From positions 186,001-250,000 of the forward strand of contig CADBDA010000001.1 of NCBI GenBank assembly GCA_902793295.1: a stretch of 64,000 nucleotides of DNA. The letters run 5' to 3'. Made by a program: the position numbers and the translations under genes. The notes under the pieces are model-generated. The model searched no databases, was not told where the DNA came from, and saw nothing but the letters and a program-made list of their open reading frames with translations. This stretch comes from an uncultured Bacteroidota bacterium (GTDB lineage: Bacteria > Bacteroidota > Bacteroidia > Bacteroidales > P3). Position 1 is the stretch's first letter, and every line of letters starts with the position of its first letter. Below, one piece after another: positions 45,461-54,613 of the stretch.

Positions 45461-47215
45461 ATGAAGAAATATGGTTTAGGCATCTTTTTGATGCTTTTTC
45501 TTCCGGCGGTGGCCTCAGCCCAGTATTTTATTGCCGGTGGTATCGGATACAACGTCCTTTCCCCCACGGAACATACGGTGGAGGTGGTCCCCAAATCGAG
45601 CTATTACAGCGGCAACGTCGTCATTCCAGCCACGGTGACTCATAGCGGCACCACCTATGATGTTGTGGCACTGGGCGAAGAAGCGTTCTACGGCAGTAAT
45701 CTGACGGGGATCACCATTCCTTCGTCGGTCACGCAGATAAAATATGGATGCTTCTTTTTTGCCACACTGCCTTCGTCGGTGTATATCCCCGCCTCGGTGA
45801 CGGACATTGGAGCGGTGGCGTTTGCGGCGAACCAACTGACCGCAATCGATGTGGATGAAAACAACCCCAGTTACAGGTCGATAGACGGCATGCTTTTCAG
45901 CAAGGACACGGCAACGCTGGTGGAGTGCCCGAAGGCAAAAAGCGGCTCCATCACCTTGCCGACAAACACCAGTAGGATTGCCGCTTATGCTTTTGCCTAC
46001 TGTCATAATGTTACTCAGGTGACGCTCCACGAAGGAATAAGGAGCATCGGCAATTGGGCTTTTGTGGATAACGTGATGTTGGATAACGTGGTCATTCCTG
46101 CCACGGTGACGCAGTTGGGCGCGGGTGCCTTTACGCACTGTTCGGCACTTGACCATTTGACCATCGCCCCGGGGAACACTCATTATTATATGGATGGCAT
46201 GATGATTTACTCGGCGGATGGCGACAGTCTGCTGTCGGTGCACAAGAGCGCTGATTCGCTTTTTCTGCCGGATGGCTTGCGCTTTGTCAGTGGTTTCTCG
46301 GGCAATGGCGATATCCGCTATGTGCATGTGCCTGAAGGCGTGACCACTATCGATAACGATGCATTCAATGGCAGTTCGTTGGTAAGCATCGACTTTCCCA
46401 ACCAGATGGACAGGATTGGCGGATGGGCATTCTACTACTGCACGTCGCTGACCCGTGTCGGCATGCCCGATTCGCTCGGTGCGATGGGCGAGGGTTGTTT
46501 CCATAGTTGCAACCGGTTGACATCCATTGATATCCCCGATGCTTTGCGCATCATTCCCCAAGGGGCTTTCTTCATGTGCAACTTGCTGTCGCACATAGCT
46601 TGGGGCGATGCCGTCGAAGTCATTGACACCACAGCTTTTGGCGACTGTGCTTTCGTGGAGCTGACGCTGCCTCCAACGCTGAGGGCTGTCAGGGGCATGG
46701 CATTCATCGGCGATTACAAGGGCGTCCTGAAACGCATCGTCTTCACTGCTCCGGTAGACACCATCGAAATGGACGCTTTCTACCGCCAGCCCTTGTCCAA
46801 GATGCGTTTGCAGAACCTCCAGCCGCCTGTCACCACAGCGGAGGGGTGCCTGTACGGTGTGCTGCATGGTGGCGTCGACACCCTCTTCATCCCCTGCGGA
46901 AGCCTCGATGCCTATCTGTCTGACGCCTATTGGGGTCAGTTTGCCGGCAAATATGTGGAATCTTGCGACGGCATCCGTACGCCCGATCTGCAATGCGCTG
47001 TCTATCCCAATCCGGCCTCCGAAACCATCAGCGTTGCTGTTGATGGCGACCAGTGGATGGAAGCCTCCCTGTTCGACCTGCATGGACGTGTTGTCGTCAA
47101 AGAACGTTTCCGCTCGACTATCACCATGGATGTGCGTTCGTTGGTTCGCGGCACCTATCTGCTGCGGATTGTTTCTCCTGAAGGTATGTCCACGAAAAAA
47201 ATACTGCTCCAATAA
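45461..47215 (+). CDS. BspA-type leucine-rich repeat protein, type IX-secreted
   Basis: 584 residues. Signal peptide (IFLMLFLPAVASAQ). Around a dozen LRR_5 (BspA) units, with repeated forms such as LTGITIPSSVTQI and LTSIDIPDALRIIP, each about 23 residues. The end, AVYPNPASETISVAV, SLFDLHGRVV and GTYLLRIVSPEG, is a type A sorting domain. Relatives are surface adhesins. It lies 51 bases before the membrane-anchored sigma factor gene and may be in the same unit. Confidence 0.9.
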   Translation: MKKYGLGIFLMLFLPAVASAQYFIAGGIGYNVLSPTEHTVEVVPKSSYYSGNVVIPATVTHSGTTYDVVALGEEAFYGSNLTGITIPSSVTQIKYGCFFFATLPSSVYIPASVTDIGAVAFAANQLTAIDVDENNPSYRSIDGMLFSKDTATLVECPKAKSGSITLPTNTSRIAAYAFAYCHNVTQVTLHEGIRSIGNWAFVDNVMLDNVVIPATVTQLGAGAFTHCSALDHLTIAPGNTHYYMDGMMIYSADGDSLLSVHKSADSLFLPDGLRFVSGFSGNGDIRYVHVPEGVTTIDNDAFNGSSLVSIDFPNQMDRIGGWAFYYCTSLTRVGMPDSLGAMGEGCFHSCNRLTSIDIPDALRIIPQGAFFMCNLLSHIAWGDAVEVIDTTAFGDCAFVELTLPPTLRAVRGMAFIGDYKGVLKRIVFTAPVDTIEMDAFYRQPLSKMRLQNLQPPVTTAEGCLYGVLHGGVDTLFIPCGSLDAYLSDAYWGQFAGKYVESCDGIRTPDLQCAVYPNPASETISVAVDGDQWMEASLFDLHGRVVVKERFRSTITMDVRSLVRGTYLLRIVSPEGMSTKKILLQ

Positions 47216-47266
47216 TAAACTACTTCATCCGTCGTTTGCAATGAGGATGCCTATGCAGTCAATCTG

Positions 47267-48265
47267 ATGGAACGAAATGATGCCTTTACCGCTTTGCTCA
47301 TGCGCCACAGCAAGATGTTGTGGCGCATGTGTTGGTATCGTGTGGATGGGGATGAGGAGCGTTGCAAGGATATGCTGCAGGAGGTCTACCTCTTATTGTG
47401 GGAACGTTTCGACGGGTTGCGGCCCGATGCCTCTCCTACCCAGGAACGTGCTTGGGTACGATGGCAGGTCCGTTCGGTCTTCTATAGGGTGGGGCGTCGC
47501 CGATCGCTCGATGTTTCGACACTGACGGACCATCTGGCCGACACCATGCCTGACGAGGAAACGGCGCGTTGCAGTGAGACATTGGACGAGTTGCTGTCGA
47601 CATTGAATGGTGACGAACGGAAGGTGATTCAGCTATATCTGGAAGGCTATCAGGGTGATGAAATCGGTAAGCGGATGGGCGTCAGTCGCGATGCTGTCTA
47701 TCAGCGTATGCACCGCATCATCCTGAAACTGCGTCGTGTGGCACTGCTGTTGCTGGTCTTGGCGTCGGCATCGGCGGTGGCTTTGGCTGTTTTCCCCCAG
47801 TGGCGGCATCGTCTTTTCCATGGCGACAATTCGGAATTGACCAGAACAGACACTTTAGAATGTCCAGTCTCCGATAAAGTGGTCGATACGTTGCCCCTGC
47901 CGCAATCCAAACCTCCGTCGGCAGACACATTAGTGAAACGGGTTGGCGTGGAACCCTTGGAATTCATGCCGTCGCTCAACCTTCTCGCCCCCGATGGGGC
48001 GGTGGAAGAGATGCCACGACGGGCTGCTTTCGACCATGTGACGCTGTACCTTGACGGATATAGGCTGACGATTGTTGGTGCCGAAGGCGAATTGGTACGC
48101 ATCTATCAAGGCAGCAACCAACATGGCAATCTGGTGTTTTCACAGATAGCGGGTCCGGTCTGCGAAGTGAATCTGTTTCCGGATCTCAATACGCTGTTTG
48201 CCAGAAGTCGCAATTGTTTTGTCATCTATATCGGCGATAGGGAGCCCTATCAGATTGTGCTGTAG
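47267..48265 (+). CDS. ECF-type sigma factor fused to a membrane helix and an outer domain
   Basis: 332 residues. Sigma region 2 lies at about 8-75 (MLWRMCWYRVDGDEERCKDM, LQEVYLLLWERF) and region 4 at about 105-155 (ERKVIQLYLEGYQGDEIGKR, VSRDAVYQRMHRI). A single hydrophobic helix at 157-176 follows directly, then a proline/threonine linker and a beta-rich domain of about 80 residues (DHVTLYLDGYRLTIV, VNLFPDLNTLFA). I expect region 2/4 inside the cell and the last domain in the periplasm. No anti-sigma gene is adjacent. The outer domain is not recognised. Confidence 0.87.
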   Translation: MERNDAFTALLMRHSKMLWRMCWYRVDGDEERCKDMLQEVYLLLWERFDGLRPDASPTQERAWVRWQVRSVFYRVGRRRSLDVSTLTDHLADTMPDEETARCSETLDELLSTLNGDERKVIQLYLEGYQGDEIGKRMGVSRDAVYQRMHRIILKLRRVALLLLVLASASAVALAVFPQWRHRLFHGDNSELTRTDTLECPVSDKVVDTLPLPQSKPPSADTLVKRVGVEPLEFMPSLNLLAPDGAVEEMPRRAAFDHVTLYLDGYRLTIVGAEGELVRIYQGSNQHGNLVFSQIAGPVCEVNLFPDLNTLFARSRNCFVIYIGDREPYQIVL

Positions 48266-48532
48266 TGTTTTGCTTCCTGCCAGTTCTTCCCCTTGAGCAA
48301 TACCACCCAAGCACATTCCATTTCGTGTTTTTTTTGTGTGGCAGGAAAAAAAAACCCTTTCCCCCCCCAAAAAAAAACAGACAATAAACCGGCGCTCTTA
48401 GCGTTATATGTTTGTGTCGTGAATAGCAATGGCAACAACGCTTGTAAAGGTTAATGTTTGTGGGTTGAAGCTCGTAGGAATTTGAATATCTTATAATAAT
48501 ATCTGTTTATGATTATCCGCATTATTCCGATA

Positions 48533-48594
48533 AAGCCTCGGAGAGGCTTAATTTCAATTGGAAACAACCCTATAATTGCGTCTCGAAGAGACGC
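48533..48594. repeat. Paired palindromes AAGCCTC-GGA-GAGGCTT and GCGTCTC-GAA-GAGACGC
   Basis: Perfect seven-base arms with three-base loops at 48533-48549 and 48578-48594, separated by 28 bases. They share the short-loop form of the dispersed repeat hairpins but not their sequence. Confidence 0.75.
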
Positions 48595-48609
48595 GATTTC
48601 GATTTCTCG

Positions 48610-48617
48610 TACATTTG
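48610..48617 (+). promoter_or_regulatory. -7 box (TACATTTG) of xerD
   Basis: Exact box 45 bases before the GTG start. Confidence 0.5.
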
Positions 48618-48661
48618 CGGATAGTCATATTTTGTTTTGGTGTTATTCGTAAAATAAAATC

Positions 48662-49588
48662 GTGTCAATTGTCCAATCCATATCCGACCCTGAGTGGAAA
48701 CGCGCCTTGCGTTCGTTCCAGACCTATCTGACCTTGGAGCGTCAGCTGTCGGCCAATTCGGTGGAGAACTATCTGCGCGACGTGTCGCATCTGGCGCGAT
48801 ATGCCGCATCGGTGGGGTGCGGGCCCACGCAGGTCGACCTGCAGGTGCTGCGGGGGCTGCTGGTGCAGCTCAACGAGACCGGCATCGCCCTGGCGTCGCA
48901 ATGTCGCATCGTCAGCGGTTTGCGCACTTTCTACCGCATGATGGTTGTGGAGGATGCCGTGAAGGAGAATCCCGCCACGCTGCTCGAGATGCCCCGTTCG
49001 TCGCACCATCTGCCCGATGTGCTCAACAACGACGAGATCGACGCCCTCGAGGCCACCTTCGACCTCAGCATTCCCGACCAAGCCCGCAACTATGTCATCG
49101 TCGAGGTCCTCTACGGCTGCGGTTTGCGCGTGTCGGAGCTGGTCGGCTTGCACCTTTCGGCCATCTATGCCGACGAGGAGTGCCTGCTGGTCACCGGCAA
49201 GGGCGACAAGCAGCGCTGGGTGCCCATCAACGCCCATGCCCTCCATCTGCTGATGCAGTATATCGGCACCAATCGTTCGCAGGTCAAGGCCAAACCCGGC
49301 GAGGAGAAGTATGTATTCCTTTCGCGGCTGGGGCGCCACCTGTCGCGCAACTACGTCTTCATGTTCCTCAAGGCGGCGGTGGAGAAGGCCGGCATCAAGA
49401 AAAACATCTCGCCCCACAGCCTGCGCCACAGCTTTGCCACCGAGCTCGTCGCCAATGGTGCCGACCTGCGCGCCGTGCAGGAGATGCTGGGACACGAGAA
49501 GATCAACACCACCGAAATCTACACCCACCTGTCGCACCAGTACCTGCGCGACACCATCAGCATCTACCACCCCCATTACCGAAAATAG
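48662..49588 (+). CDS. xerD: Tyrosine recombinase XerD
   Basis: 308 residues, GTG start. N-terminal core-binding domain (YLTLERQLSANSVENYLRD), then catalytic residues: Arg in GCGLRVSELVGL, Lys in GKGDKQRWVP, His-x-x-Arg in HSLRHSFATEL, His in GHEKI and the nucleophile Tyr in TTEIYTHLSH. XerC/XerD resolve chromosome dimers at dif. XerD is the closer fit, but XerC or an integron-free relative cannot be excluded. Nothing mobile lies around it. Confidence 0.9.
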   Translation: MSIVQSISDPEWKRALRSFQTYLTLERQLSANSVENYLRDVSHLARYAASVGCGPTQVDLQVLRGLLVQLNETGIALASQCRIVSGLRTFYRMMVVEDAVKENPATLLEMPRSSHHLPDVLNNDEIDALEATFDLSIPDQARNYVIVEVLYGCGLRVSELVGLHLSAIYADEECLLVTGKGDKQRWVPINAHALHLLMQYIGTNRSQVKAKPGEEKYVFLSRLGRHLSRNYVFMFLKAAVEKAGIKKNISPHSLRHSFATELVANGADLRAVQEMLGHEKINTTEIYTHLSHQYLRDTISIYHPHYRK

Positions 49589-49672
49589 CCGTTTGTGCTT
49601 TCAGATTCAGTCCTTTGCGGCCCCGACTATCTCCATTTTGCAACTTTTTGGCCGTCGTGCGTTGTTTTTTTG

Positions 49673-49680
49673 TACTTTTG
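49673..49680 (+). promoter_or_regulatory. -7 box (TACTTTTG) of sufB
   Basis: Exact box 28 bases before the ATG at 49709, which is preferred over upstream in-frame ATG at 49595. Confidence 0.55.
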
Positions 49681-49708
49681 CATACGATTCTTGATACATT
49701 TATTGATA

Positions 49709-51175
49709 ATGGAAAACAACGAAAAGGATATCATACAAGAAGTTACGAACGAAGACTACAAATGGGGATTCGTCACAAATATCGATACCGACACCATTGG
49801 CAAGGGCTTGAACGAGGAGGTGGTGCGTACCATTTCGCAGAAAAAAGGCGAGCCCGAGTGGCTGCTTGAATTCCGCCTGAAGGCGTTCCGCAAGTGGCAG
49901 ACCATGACGGAGCCCGACTGGGCGCATCTGGAATATGAGAAGCCCAAGTATCAGGAAATCATCTACTATGCCGCTCCCAAACAGAAAGAGCTGAAAAAGA
50001 GCATGGACGAGGTCGACCCCGAGTTGCTGGCCACGTTCGACAAGCTGGGCATACCCCTGCGCGAGCGCGAGGCGCTGGCCGGCGTCGAGTCGTCGGTGGG
50101 CGTCGCCTACGATGCCATCATGGACTCGGTGAGCGTGAAGACCACCAGCCAGAAGATGCTGGAAGAGAAAGGCATCATTTTCTGTCCCATCAGCGAGGCG
50201 GTGCAGAAGTATCCCGACCTCGTCAAGCAGTACCTCGGCAGCGTCGTTCCCAGCAGCGACAATTTCTTTGCTGCGCTCAATAGCGCTGTTTTCAGCGACG
50301 GCTCCTTCTGCTATATCCCCAAGGGCGTCCGCTGCCCCATCGAGCTCAGCTCCTATTTCCGTATCAACGCCCGCGGCACCGGCCAGTTCGAGCGCACCCT
50401 CATCGTGGCCGACGAAGGCGCCTATGTCAGCTACATGGAAGGCTGCACGGCGCCGCAACGCGACGAGAACCAGCTGCATGCCGCCATCGTCGAAATCGTG
50501 GCGCTGAAGGATGCCGAGGTCAAATACAGCACCGTCCAGAACTGGTATCCCGGCGACAAGCAGGGCAGGGGAGGCATCTACAATTTCGTCACCAAGCGCG
50601 GCATCTGCAAGGGCTCGCACTCCAAAATCAGCTGGACGCAGGTCGAGACCGGCAGCGCCGTCACCTGGAAATACCCCAGCTGCATCCTGCAGGGCGACAA
50701 CAGCACCGCCGAGTTCTACAGCGTGGCCGTCACCAACAACTATCAACAGGCCGACACCGGCACGAAGATGATCCATATCGGCAAGAACACCTCGAGCACC
50801 ATCATGAGCAAGGGCATCAGCGCCGGACACAGCCAGAACAGCTACCGCGGTCTGGTGCAGATCAACAAAGGCGCCGAGAACGCACGTAACTTTTCGCAAT
50901 GCGACAGCCTGCTGCTGGGCGACCAGTGTGGCGCCCACACCTGGCCCTATATCAAGGCCAACAACAGCAGCGCCATTCTGGAGCATGAGGCCACCACATC
51001 GAAGATCTCCGAAGACCAGCTCTTCTATTGCCAGCAGCGTGGCATCAGTCCCGAAAGCGCCGTGGGGCTCATCGTCAACGGCTACGCCAAGGACGTGCTG
51101 AAAAAGCTCCCGATGGAATTTGCTGTCGAGGCACAGAAACTGCTCAGCATCAGTCTTGAAGGCAGCGTGGGTTGA
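49709..51175 (+). CDS. sufB: Fe-S cluster assembly protein SufB
   Basis: 488 residues. SufB is part of the SufBCD scaffold that builds iron-sulfur clusters. Seen: [71 protein letters not shown] and the late [20 protein letters not shown]. Length and motifs are normal. sufC, sufD and sufS are not beside it, unlike the usual operon. Confidence 0.96.
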   Translation: MENNEKDIIQEVTNEDYKWGFVTNIDTDTIGKGLNEEVVRTISQKKGEPEWLLEFRLKAFRKWQTMTEPDWAHLEYEKPKYQEIIYYAAPKQKELKKSMDEVDPELLATFDKLGIPLREREALAGVESSVGVAYDAIMDSVSVKTTSQKMLEEKGIIFCPISEAVQKYPDLVKQYLGSVVPSSDNFFAALNSAVFSDGSFCYIPKGVRCPIELSSYFRINARGTGQFERTLIVADEGAYVSYMEGCTAPQRDENQLHAAIVEIVALKDAEVKYSTVQNWYPGDKQGRGGIYNFVTKRGICKGSHSKISWTQVETGSAVTWKYPSCILQGDNSTAEFYSVAVTNNYQQADTGTKMIHIGKNTSSTIMSKGISAGHSQNSYRGLVQINKGAENARNFSQCDSLLLGDQCGAHTWPYIKANNSSAILEHEATTSKISEDQLFYCQQRGISPESAVGLIVNGYAKDVLKKLPMEFAVEAQKLLSISLEGSVG

Positions 51176-51262
51176 TGCACCAAGCCGTCCGTTTTCCGAA
51201 TGGGTCGACAGGCAAAGAAGCCGAAGGTCCGCTGAAAGATTGCGAATAAAGAATACTACATC

Positions 51263-51727
51263 ATGGACATACAACCCTACCGACACGAGGTGAAATACTA
51301 CGAGTGCGACCGCATGGGCATTACGCACCACAGCAATTATATACGCTTCATGGAAGAGGCACGCGTCGACTGGATGGACCAGTTGGGCTACGGCTTCGAC
51401 CGCATGGAGGCCGAAGGGGTGGTGTCGCCCGTGGTGTCGGTCGACTGCCGTTATCGCCACACCACCACGTTCAAGGATGTTGTCGAGGTTGCCGTCCGGG
51501 TGCAGGAGATGTCGGCGTTGAAGATTGTCTTCGGCTACACCATGGAGTGCGCCGGACGCGTGGTGTGCACAGCCACCAGCACCCATTGCTTTCTGGAGGA
51601 TGGACGGCCGGTGTCGCTCGAGAAGCGTTTCCCCGAGCTGTATGCGAAGATACAGATTCTAAAGGGGGACATCGGCGGATGCCTGACGACAGGGGCTGGG
51701 GCTCCCCGCCGAGGTGAATCTTTTTAA
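51263..51727 (+). CDS. Acyl-CoA thioesterase, YbgC-like hotdog fold
   Basis: 154 residues. KYYECDRMGITHHSNYIRFM is the 4HBT catalytic segment with Asp in CDRMGITHHSNY, followed by EARVDWM. It hydrolyses acyl-CoA esters in the cytoplasm; chain length unknown. The last eight or so codons and stop come from repeat copy D, so the natural end has been replaced or extended. Confidence 0.9.
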   Translation: MDIQPYRHEVKYYECDRMGITHHSNYIRFMEEARVDWMDQLGYGFDRMEAEGVVSPVVSVDCRYRHTTTFKDVVEVAVRVQEMSALKIVFGYTMECAGRVVCTATSTHCFLEDGRPVSLEKRFPELYAKIQILKGDIGGCLTTGAGAPRRGESF

Positions 51728-51780
51728 ATTCTTTTGAATCTTTTTTTTTGCCAGGTTGGGTGGCTCCCCGCCTCGGCGGG
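51698..51780 (+). repeat. Dispersed intergenic repeat, copy D (partial)
   Basis: Two CTCCCCGCC units (51709 and 51762 region) joined by AATCTTTTTAAATTC and T-rich words; the second forms CCGCC-TC-GGCGG. The far hairpin of the other copies is missing. It overlaps the 3' end of the thioesterase gene. Confidence 0.7.
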
Positions 51781-51871
51781 AAAAAACAATTTATGTGCCA
51801 GCCAAACAATCCCGTCGTAGGTGGGAAGAAAATTATGGAGTTTTTAAAATTTGGGGTTGGGGGCTTTTTGG

Positions 51872-51903
51872 TTGATGGATGTCGGGAAAAATGCGTACTT
51901 TTG
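51872..51903 (+). promoter_or_regulatory. Promoter of the copper genes (TTG, 21 bases, TACTTTTG)
   Basis: TTG at 51872-51874, TACTTTTG at 51896-51903, 32 bases before the chaperone ATG. An in-frame ATG at 51879 lies inside the promoter. Confidence 0.6.
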
Positions 51904-51935
51904 CAAGTCGAAAAAGGAAAAATCGTATAATCGCT

Positions 51936-52142
51936 ATGAAACAGATAATCAAAGTTGAGGGTATGCGTTGCGAGCATTGTGAGGCTCGTGTGGAGCAGAC
52001 CCTTTCGAAGATGGAGGGCGTGGCCAGCGTCAAGGCCAGCCATGTGAACAACAGCGTGGAGGTGGATTACGACCCCGCCAAGGTCAGCGCTACCGAACTT
52101 GCCGACACCATCGAGGACTGCGGCTACTCCGTTACCCTATGA
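51936..52142 (+). CDS. Heavy-metal-associated domain protein, copper chaperone-like
   Basis: 68 residues, one HMA domain with metal site GMRCEHC (MxCxxC variant). Chaperones of this size deliver copper(I) to P-type ATPases. The stop overlaps the ATPase ATG by four bases, so the pair is co-translated. Start chosen downstream of the promoter. Confidence 0.92.
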   Translation: MKQIIKVEGMRCEHCEARVEQTLSKMEGVASVKASHVNNSVEVDYDPAKVSATELADTIEDCGYSVTL

Positions 52143-54004
52143 CCGAAAGACGTACTTTCCCTGTGGTGGGCATGATGTGCGCCGCCTGTTCTGCCAATGT
52201 GGATCGTTGTCTGCGTCGCATTGAAGGAGTGCAGGGGGTGTCGGTGTCGTTGCCCGGACGCACCGCTATGGTTGACTACGACCCCGAGAAGATATCTCCC
52301 GAGGATTTGCGTCGCGAAGTGGCTGCGGCAGGATACGAACTGATTGTCGACAGCAACACCGATGTGGAGGACATCCATCGTCGCGCCTTTGTCGACTTGC
52401 GCCGTCGCATGTGGCTTTCGTGGCTCTTTGCGGCGGTGGTGATGGCCCTGTCAATGCATTGGCTGCGGCTGGGTCCGCAAGGGGTCGACCATCTGGTGTG
52501 CATGCTGACGGCAGCGCTGTCGCTTGCGGTTTGTGGCCGCCAGTTCTTTGTGGTGGCATGGCGGCAGCTGAAGCACCGCTCGGCCAATATGGACACGCTG
52601 GTGGCGCTCTCGACCGGCATTGCCTTCCTTTTCAGCGTCTACCTCACCATCGCTGGGGCCGAACACACCTGGTTCGACTCGGCGACGATGATCACCAGTT
52701 TCGTGCTCACCGGGCGACTGCTAGAGGAACGCGCCAAGAACAGCACCGCATCGTCGATCCGCGCCCTGATGGGTCTGCAACCCAAAAGCGCCCATCTGGT
52801 CGATGTGGCGGAAGGCACGGTCAGCGATGTGCCCATCGCCACCCTGCAGCCGTGCGACCTGCTGGAGGTTCGCACGGGCGAGGCCGTCCCGGTAGATGGC
52901 GTGGTGCGAAGCGGCGAGGCTGCGGTGGATGAGAGCATGATCAGCGGCGAACCCGTGCCCGTGCCCAAACGGAAGGGCGACCGCCTGCTGGCCGGCACCC
53001 TTGTGCGACAGGGGTCGGTGCGCATGCGTGCCGAACAGGTCGGCAGCGACACGGTACTGGCGGGCATCATCCGCATGGTGCAGCAGGCCCAAGGCAGCAA
53101 GGCCCCCGTGCAACGCATCGTCGACAAGGTGGCGCTGGTCTTCGTGCCCGCCGTGCTGACCATCGCATTGGTCACCTTCGCCGTGTGGATGCTTGTGGAC
53201 GGCGACCTGCAGCATGCCCTTATCACGTCGGTCTCGGTGCTGGTCATCGCCTGTCCCTGTGCCATGGGGCTGGCCACGCCGACGGCGCTGATGGTGGGAA
53301 TAGGGCGCGCCGCCGAACACGGCATTCTGGTCAAAGACGCCACCGCACTCGAACTGATGCATCGCGTGTCGGCGCTGGTGACCGACAAGACCGGCACGCT
53401 CACCATTCCCAACACCGATATTACGGCCATCGACACCCTGGCCCCCGACGAACGCGAACGCCTGAAACCCCATGCCGACGAGGCTGTGCGGCAGTTGCAG
53501 CAGATGGGTATCACGGTATGGATGACGAGTGGCGACCGCGACGATGCCGCCGCCTACTGGGCGCGGAAAGCCGGCATTGGCCACTACCGCAGCCGCGTGC
53601 TGCCTCAGGACAAGGAAGAGCTGGTGCGGCAGTTGCAGAGGGAAGAGCACGTGGTGGCGATGATAGGCGACGGCGTCAACGACTCGCAGGCGTTGGCTGT
53701 GGCCGACGTGAGCGTCGCCATAGGTCGCGGCACCGACGTGGCCATGGAGGTGGCGCAAGTCACCCTGATGAGCGACGACCTGCGGACGCTGCCCGATGCC
53801 ATCCGCCTGTCGCGACACACGGTGCGCACCGTTCGGGAAAACCTCTTCTGGGCATTCGTCTACAACGCCGTCTGCATTCCGTTGGCGGCCGGCCTGGTTC
53901 CCGCCGTGCACATCACTCCCATGTGGGCCTCGGCCCTGATGGCCTTCAGCAGCGTCAGCGTGGTGCTGAACAGCTTGCGGCTACGTGTGAAGAAAATCAA
54001 CTAG
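52139..54004 (+). CDS. copA: Copper-type P1B ATPase without a nucleotide-binding domain
   Basis: 621 residues. One HMA domain (GMMCAAC, 11-17), transmembrane region, actuator loop DESMISGEP, CPC at 372-374, phosphorylation motif DKTGT from Asp416, SGD at 464-466, MIGDGVND at 508-515, and YN and MxxSS in the last helices (FVYNAVCIP, MAFSSVSVV), all fitting copper(I) export. Between DKTGTLT and SGD there are only about 42 residues, against some 130-150 in usual CopA; the SEHP-containing N-domain is absent. The frame is intact and flanking motifs are sound, so this is not a simple pseudogene. Confidence 0.92.
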   Translation: MTERRTFPVVGMMCAACSANVDRCLRRIEGVQGVSVSLPGRTAMVDYDPEKISPEDLRREVAAAGYELIVDSNTDVEDIHRRAFVDLRRRMWLSWLFAAVVMALSMHWLRLGPQGVDHLVCMLTAALSLAVCGRQFFVVAWRQLKHRSANMDTLVALSTGIAFLFSVYLTIAGAEHTWFDSATMITSFVLTGRLLEERAKNSTASSIRALMGLQPKSAHLVDVAEGTVSDVPIATLQPCDLLEVRTGEAVPVDGVVRSGEAAVDESMISGEPVPVPKRKGDRLLAGTLVRQGSVRMRAEQVGSDTVLAGIIRMVQQAQGSKAPVQRIVDKVALVFVPAVLTIALVTFAVWMLVDGDLQHALITSVSVLVIACPCAMGLATPTALMVGIGRAAEHGILVKDATALELMHRVSALVTDKTGTLTIPNTDITAIDTLAPDERERLKPHADEAVRQLQQMGITVWMTSGDRDDAAAYWARKAGIGHYRSRVLPQDKEELVRQLQREEHVVAMIGDGVNDSQALAVADVSVAIGRGTDVAMEVAQVTLMSDDLRTLPDAIRLSRHTVRTVRENLFWAFVYNAVCIPLAAGLVPAVHITPMWASALMAFSSVSVVLNSLRLRVKKIN

Positions 54005-54130
54005 GGACGAGCCTTCCACCCACAGGGAAGCACAACACACGTCCAAGGGAAGCATGCGTCGACGCTTCCGCCCTTGCGAGCGGCTATTTCACTATGGTTA
54101 GTTCACTTTTGTTCGGAATGCCGATTGCGG

Positions 54131-54589
54131 CTATTTCACTTTTGTCCAGTAGACCGATTCGCTGATGCCCATCAGCGACCCTTTCAGTTTGAGCCGGCCG
54201 TCGGCGACGAATTCGACCGTCAGGTTGGCGCGGATGCCCCGTTGGGGATCGTAGATTTTTGTGTCGTCCCAGCGGTGCTTCTTGGCGTTGTAGCGCAGAC
54301 TGCTGAAGAGCACGATGCGGTCGCAGGGGGTGGAGCGGAGTTTCTTGTCGGGGTTCTTGCTGTCCAGCAGTTTGTTGCCCTTGCTGTCGCGGTCGTGTTC
54401 CACCCAGGTGATTTGGGCCTGGTAGGTGCCGTTTTTGAGGCGGGTGATTTTGGCACGGAAGTTGTCGCTGCCCTGTTTACCGCTATAGGTGCCCACAATG
54501 GCGTCGGCGTTGTTGTTGAGAGTGTTTTGTGCTTCGGCGCCAGCGACGAGGCCCAGAAGCATGGCGATGAGTAGAAATGCTTTTTTCAT
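54131..54589 (-). CDS. DUF2147 secreted protein
   Basis: 152 residues from the ATG at 54589, with a signal peptide (AFLLIAMLLGLVAGAEAQ). ADAIVGTYSGKQGSDNFRAK and IYDPQRGIRANLTVEFVADG match DUF2147, a small beta-barrel family of the periplasm. Function unknown. Its last bases are partly duplicated just beyond the stop (54081). Confidence 0.85.
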   Translation of the reverse strand: MKKAFLLIAMLLGLVAGAEAQNTLNNNADAIVGTYSGKQGSDNFRAKITRLKNGTYQAQITWVEHDRDSKGNKLLDSKNPDKKLRSTPCDRIVLFSSLRYNAKKHRWDDTKIYDPQRGIRANLTVEFVADGRLKLKGSLMGISESVYWTKVK

Positions 54590-54613
54590 GGATGGCATCA
54601 GTTGTTTGCAGTT

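Larger units (their letters stand above)
48266..48661. other. 396-base gene-free stretch before xerD
   Basis: It holds runs of T, A and C (48328-48378), two perfect hairpins with three-base loops (48533-48549 and 48578-48594) and the xerD -7 box. Confidence 0.8.

Noticed and set aside
48662..49588. Mobile element integrase
   Set aside because: The protein fits housekeeping XerD in length and motifs, and no attachment repeats, tRNA or cargo are beside it.
52139..54004. Copper ATPase as a pseudogene
   Set aside because: The frame is intact, all other motifs are conserved, and the chaperone overlap is preserved; loss of only the N-domain is too clean for decay.
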